NCBI GenBank assembly: GCA_964517465.1
Contig: CAZFEK010000003.1
Span: 1-64,000, forward strand
From: JACPUX01 sp964517465
GTDB taxonomy: Bacteria; Pseudomonadota; Gammaproteobacteria; Burkholderiales; Casimicrobiaceae
Direction: 5' to 3'
Length of the DNA: 64,000 nucleotides
This document shows positions 62,608-64,000 of this stretch, piece after piece. Every line of letters starts with the position of its first letter. Within the stretch, counting starts at the first letter, position 1. The notes under the pieces were generated by a model. The model was not told the DNA's origin. It searched no databases and worked only from the letters and a program-made list of their open reading frames with translations. The translations under genes and the position numbers were made by a program.

Positions 62608-63696
62608 TCAGCCTCGAACGAATCGGTCCAACAATTCGGTTAGTTCATCCCCTGGCACATCCGCGCGCAGCGCTGCTTTTCCCAGCCCCGCGAGCAACAC
62701 GAATTTGAGCCGCCCCCCCTCGTTTTTTTTGTCGTGCTGCATCAGCTCCAGGTAGCGATCGACGCCCAGAGCTGGCGCGCGGACGGGTAACCCGGCCCTG
62801 ACCAGAAGGCTGGCGAGTCTTTGCTCTTCGGATGGCTGCAGCATTCCTAAGCGGCACGACAAGGCCGCCGCGAGGACCATGCCTGCCGACACCGCCTCTC
62901 CGTGCAGCCAAGTTCCATAGCCGGTTCCGGTTTCTATGGCATGCCCAAAGGTATGCCCGAAATTCAGACTGGCACGCACTCCGCTTTCCCGCTCGTCCTC
63001 GCCGACAATTTCGGCCTTGATCTTGCAGCTTTGTTCGACTGCCTCGGCGAGCACTCCGGGATTCAGGGCGATCAGGTCGTCGAGATGTAGCTCTAACCAC
63101 CCGAGAAACCCCAAGTCCCAAATCGCGCCGTATTTGATGACTTCGGCAAGTCCTGCCAAGAGTTCACGCTTGGGCAAAGTGCGCAGACACTCGATGTCGG
63201 CGACCACGGCCTCGGGTTGATAGAAAGCCCCGATCATGTTTTTGCCCAAGGGATGATTGATGCCGGTCTTTCCACCAACCGATGAATCGACTTGAGCCAG
63301 CAGCGTAGTTGGAATCTGGACGAATCGGATGCCTCGCTGGTAAGTCGCCGCAGCAAACCCGGACAAGTCGCCGACTACTCCCCCGCCGAGTGCGAAGAGC
63401 ACGGACTTACGGTCGATGCCGAGTTCCAGCATTCTAGTGTGGATCAACGCGAGGGTGTCCGCGGTCTTGTGCGCTTCGCCGTCGGGCACCACAACGACGT
63501 GCACCCGAGAACACCTGCGCGATAAGGCGTTCTGGACTCTCGGCAGGTAGTGCCGTGCAACGACCGCGTTGGTGACTATGACTGCGCTGTCCCCCGATCC
63601 GACCCCGGATAAAACCTCCACTTGATCTAGCAGTCCGACGCCGATGGATATGTCGTAACTGCGTTGCCCAAGTGGAACTCGCACAGTCCTATGCAA
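62608..63696 (-). CDS. aroB: 3-dehydroquinate synthase
   Basis: A 362-residue NAD- and metal-dependent enzyme that cyclises DAHP to 3-dehydroquinate in aromatic amino-acid synthesis. Motifs are the N-terminal SYDISIGVGLL, VPDGEAHKT, the NAD-binding GGGVVGDLSGFAAATYQRG, VDSSVGGKTGINHPLGKNMIG and the metal ligand His in LNFGHTFGHAIE. Length normal. Start ATG 63696 overlaps the end of aroK by eight bases, forming an aroKB operon. Confidence 0.95.
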   Translation of the reverse strand: MHRTVRVPLGQRSYDISIGVGLLDQVEVLSGVGSGDSAVIVTNAVVARHYLPRVQNALSRRCSRVHVVVVPDGEAHKTADTLALIHTRMLELGIDRKSVLFALGGGVVGDLSGFAAATYQRGIRFVQIPTTLLAQVDSSVGGKTGINHPLGKNMIGAFYQPEAVVADIECLRTLPKRELLAGLAEVIKYGAIWDLGFLGWLELHLDDLIALNPGVLAEAVEQSCKIKAEIVGEDERESGVRASLNFGHTFGHAIETGTGYGTWLHGEAVSAGMVLAAALSCRLGMLQPSEEQRLASLLVRAGLPVRAPALGVDRYLELMQHDKKNEGGRLKFVLLAGLGKAALRADVPGDELTELLDRFVRG

Positions 63697-64000
63697 GGCT
63701 TTTTCCTTCGAAGGTTTTTTCCGCGCGAGCTATGGCTTGCAGCAGTCGCGACACCATGTCGCTGAGCCGACTCTGATCCGATTCGACGATGGCATGCGCG
63801 GTCTCGCGATAGAGCGGATCACGCGCGGCATAAAGTTGCATCAATCGCGCTTTGGGGTCAGGGACCGCCAGGAGGGGTCTATCCCTGGAATGGCGGGTGC
63901 GATCATAAAGCGTTTCCACGCTCGCGTGAAGATAGACCACCACCCCGCCCGCCCTAAGAAGTCTGCGGTTGGCCTCAGTCAGCACTGCACCCCCCCCCGT
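63689..64000 (-). CDS. aroK: Shikimate kinase, partial (5' end beyond the window)
   Basis: The C-terminal 103 residues of shikimate kinase, which phosphorylates shikimate with ATP. The fragment opens with TGGGAVLTEANRRLL, the shikimate-binding GGG motif, and continues with SRDRPLLAVPDP (the lid loop region). The frame is open through the window edge; the Walker A and the start lie outside. Its end overlaps aroB by eight bases. Confidence 0.9.
   Translation of the reverse strand, partial: TGGGAVLTEANRRLLRAGGVVVYLHASVETLYDRTRHSRDRPLLAVPDPKARLMQLYAARDPLYRETAHAIVESDQSRLSDMVSRLLQAIARAEKTFEGKSLA

Noticed and set aside
1..64000. tRNA or rRNA genes, integrases, transposases, prophage or toxin-antitoxin genes.
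   Set aside because: No characteristic motif, T-loop sequence, or DDE/tyrosine recombinase signature was seen on either strand.

Overview
The window looks like a stretch of chromosome from a GC-rich betaproteobacterium, most likely Rhodocyclales or a close relative. This rests on gene content and order, not on a database search: a betaproteobacterial OmpC-type porin, Coq7, class I PHA synthase, a complete LiuR-type leucine catabolism operon, and the run aroK-aroB / gltB-gltD-hemE-priA-argS-SPOR-dsbA. There is no phage, integron, insertion sequence, CRISPR array, rRNA or tRNA gene. Nearly all the DNA is tightly packed coding sequence, and many neighbouring genes overlap by 1-19 bases.

Region by region. 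(1) 1-2.6 kb: three 111-bp tandem repeats, then a BtuB-like TonB-dependent receptor (minus strand) behind a cobalamin riboswitch. (2) 2.6-9.1 kb: lipopolysaccharide core genes, namely a WaaQ-type heptosyltransferase, a WaaG-like glycosyltransferase, msbA and a second GT4 enzyme (plus strand), converging on an O-antigen ligase. (3) 9.3-18 kb, minus strand: a large soluble multi-sensor histidine kinase without a response regulator, then O-antigen/polysaccharide initiation genes (CapD/WbpM-type dehydratase, WecA-type transferase) and an 803-residue membrane protein that appears to join a Wzx-like flippase half to a Wzy-like polymerase half. (4) 18-24.4 kb: porin with long leader and terminator, coq7, then cca, an NDUFA9-like protein and a Slt-type lytic transglycosylase. 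(5) 24.4-27.2 kb: purE-purK overlapping a CaiB/AMACR-family gene. (6) 27.2-39.4 kb, minus strand: MerR regulator (LiuR-like), a promoter with a perfect 22-bp palindrome, and an eleven-gene leucine/isovalerate operon (thioesterase, isovaleryl-CoA dehydrogenase, second thioesterase, thiolase, second acyl-CoA dehydrogenase, methyltransferase, HCCA-isomerase-like protein, both methylcrotonyl-CoA carboxylase subunits, methylglutaconyl-CoA hydratase, HMG-CoA lyase). (7) 39.5-42.4 kb: metallo-beta-lactamase-fold hydrolase and phaC. (8) 42.4-46.5 kb: a FecR/DUF6600-type secreted protein and a GDSL-esterase autotransporter. (9) 46.5-64 kb: housekeeping run on the minus strand from aroK down to an SDR gene, interrupted by one plus-strand lipoprotein gene between aroB and gltB.

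How they work together. Genes 2.6-18 kb build and export the outer leaflet: core sugars are added, MsbA flips lipid A-core, and the WecA/CapD/flippase-polymerase set supplies O-units for the ligase. The liu operon converts isovaleryl-CoA to acetyl-CoA and acetoacetate; this links naturally to the nearby PHA synthase, though a shared regulation is not shown. The gltBD-hemE-priA-argS series is a conserved housekeeping neighbourhood.

The observations most worth following are the fused flippase/polymerase, the LiuR-type operator sitting inside its promoter, the unusual passengers in the liu operon, the structured 0.7-kb hemE-priA spacer with DnaA boxes, and the modular lipoprotein. I found no clearly novel defence or mobile system.
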